Shown in pieces: positions 63,018 to 64,000 of a stretch of 64,000 bases of DNA; position 1 is the first letter of the stretch, and the number at the start of each line of letters is the position of its first letter. The notes under the pieces are model-generated. The model made no database searches. It was not told the DNA's origin and was given only the letters and a program-made list of their open reading frames with translations. The stretch spans positions 17,412 through 81,411 of the forward strand of contig DBXO01000022.1 in NCBI GenBank assembly GCA_002309635.1, given 5' to 3'. Position numbers and translations under genes: made by a program. This DNA is from Ruminococcus flavefaciens. GTDB lineage: Bacteria; Bacillota; Clostridia; Oscillospirales; Ruminococcaceae.

Positions 63018-63087
63018 GCAGGGGGACGGCGTCCCTGATGTCCCATTGATTCGTTTATGTGGGCTGTCGAGGACGCCAGTCCCTGCA
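63018..63087. repeat. Imperfect inverted repeat (REP-like hairpin) between paaK and aminotransferase genes
   Basis: The outer arms TGCAGGG/CCCTGCA and inner arms GGCGTCC/GGACGCC pair across about 70 bases. It is GC-rich against an AT-rich background. It resembles dispersed palindromic repeats rather than an intrinsic terminator, as no T-run follows. Confidence 0.55.
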
Positions 63088-63111
63088 TTTATATGATTCA
63101 GGAGGAAATAT

Positions 63112-64000
63112 ATGCCAGAACTTTCAAACCGCACAGCTGGTTTTACCGATTCCGTCATAAGGCGTATGACGAGGATCTCAAATAAATACGGCGCAGTAAA
63201 TCTTTCACAGGGCTTTCCCGACTTTGAACCGCCCAAGGAGATACTTGACCGCCTTGCAGAGGTCACAAAGGAGGACTTTCACCAGTACTCCATAACGTGG
63301 GGAGCTCAGAATTTCCGTGAGGCTCTTGCGGAGAAGCAGTCCCGTCTTATGGGGAGGGATATCGACCCAAACGGGGAGATAGTTGTCACATGCGGAAGCA
63401 CCGAGGCTATGATGGCTGCTATGATGTCGGTGACCAATCCGGGTGACAAGGTCATCGTTTTCTCGCCTTTCTATGAGAATTATGGCGCTGACACCATTCT
63501 TTCGGGAGCTGAGCCCATATACGTTCCCCTTGTCCCTCCATCGTTCAGCTTTGACGCAGACGTGCTCGAAGCTGCTTTCAAGCAGCACCCGAAGGCTCTT
63601 ATACTGTGTAACCCGTCCAATCCCTGCGGCAAGGTGTTCACTTATGAAGAACTGAAAATAATTGCTGATCTTGCAAAGAAATACGATACCTTCGTCATCA
63701 CGGACGAGGTATACGAGCATATTGTTTATGCTCCCCACAGGCACGTATATTTTGCAGGTCTTCCCGATATGTGGGAGAGGACTATTTCATGCTCCTCGCT
63801 GTCAAAGACCTATTCCATAACAGGCTGGAGACTGGGCTATGTTATAGCTCCGCCTCATATCATAGATACCGTGAAAAAGGTGCACGACTTCCTTACAGTG
63901 GGAGCGGCCGCACCATTGCAGGAGGCTGCCGTAACGGGGCTACGGTTCGGCGACGATTATTATAAATGGCTTCAGGACAAGTACACGGAGAAGCGGGATC
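63112..64000 (+). CDS. Class I/II aminotransferase (3' end outside window)
   Basis: PLP-dependent aminotransferase, 296 codons seen. Fold type I marks: VNLSQGFPDFEPPKEIL, VTCGSTEAMMAAMM, LCNPSNPCGKVFT, ITDEVYEHIVY and the PLP Lys in SSLSKTYSITGWRLGY. The sequence is nearest to the kynurenine aminotransferase / aspartate aminotransferase I-gamma type that accepts aromatic or methionine-like substrates. GGAGG lies 6 bases before ATG 63112. With paaK upstream, transamination of an aromatic amino acid to its aryl keto acid is a reasonable but unproven role. The frame runs off the window. Confidence 0.92.
   Translation, partial: MPELSNRTAGFTDSVIRRMTRISNKYGAVNLSQGFPDFEPPKEILDRLAEVTKEDFHQYSITWGAQNFREALAEKQSRLMGRDIDPNGEIVVTCGSTEAMMAAMMSVTNPGDKVIVFSPFYENYGADTILSGAEPIYVPLVPPSFSFDADVLEAAFKQHPKALILCNPSNPCGKVFTYEELKIIADLAKKYDTFVITDEVYEHIVYAPHRHVYFAGLPDMWERTISCSSLSKTYSITGWRLGYVIAPPHIIDTVKKVHDFLTVGAAAPLQEAAVTGLRFGDDYYKWLQDKYTEKRD

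Overview
The window looks like a chromosomal segment of a cellulolytic, anaerobic Firmicute of the genus Ruminococcus, probably close to the R. flavefaciens/R. albus group. The reasons are dockerin modules on three secreted proteins (a serpin, a transglutaminase-like protein and a degenerate GH11-like protein), AGGAGG/GAGGTG ribosome binding sites, TTGACA-17-TATAAT promoters, moderate GC, and a repertoire of GH3, GH25, GGDEF and L-arabinose genes. This assignment is an inference from gene content; no rRNA or other phylogenetic marker was compared. I saw no phage, insertion sequence with a transposase, or CRISPR array. The accessory flavour comes from secreted and regulatory genes.

Layout. 1-3.3 kb: end of a MATE exporter with a Pro/Gly repeat N-terminus, tRNA-Gln(TTG), a 116-bp MITE-like element, a dCMP deaminase, and a radical SAM enzyme preceded by an 11-codon ORF. 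3.3-8.5 kb: GH25 lipoprotein (minus), a free-standing structured RNA with its own promoter and terminator, an amidohydrolase, a zinc-ribbon/TIR/membrane protein, and an AraC regulator (minus). 8.6-16 kb: tRNA-Ala(CGC), a sugar-binding-domain/GGDEF fusion, pyrophosphatase, PRPP synthetase with an overlapping upstream ORF, and a MacB-like ABC transporter. 16.1-24.1 kb (minus): a nine-gene operon behind an FMN riboswitch, with ribD-ribE-(lipoprotein)-ribBA-(two membrane proteins)-ribH-(HAD phosphatase)-(M3-like metallopeptidase lipoprotein). 24.3-29.9 kb: Mrp/ApbC ATPase, then recD2 and mreB, a small membrane protein and a GNAT protein. 29.9-36.9 kb (minus): acyltransferase, Tyr/Gln/Thr-repeat lipoprotein, dockerin-transglutaminase, ECF sigma/anti-sigma pair and dockerin-serpin. 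37-45.2 kb: GH3 lipoprotein, an Lsa-type ABC-F gene behind a textbook-like attenuation leader, a secreted phosphoesterase and a GAF/GGDEF protein. 45.4-56.1 kb: a complete L-arabinose regulon (AraR, AraC-type regulator, YtfQRT-YjfF-like ABC importer, araB, araA, araD) with AraR-like operators. 56.2-64 kb: membrane protein, GNAT acetyltransferase with a leader ORF, nifS-nifU, the dockerin/GH11-like protein, phenylacetate-CoA ligase and a truncated aminotransferase.

How the genes work together. The arabinose block makes one coherent pathway: uptake of a pentose released from hemicellulose, then isomerase, kinase and epimerase to xylulose-5-phosphate, controlled by AraR sites that cover the promoters. 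The FMN-riboswitch operon encodes all classical riboflavin enzymes plus a co-transcribed HAD phosphatase that is a natural candidate for the dephosphorylation step, and four envelope proteins of unknown role. Several small translated leaders (before the ABC-F gene, a GNAT gene, PRPP synthetase and the radical SAM gene) suggest frequent translation-coupled control. Many genes start just after a GAGGTG ribosome binding site, where the GTG inside the site is easily mistaken for the start; I moved starts accordingly.
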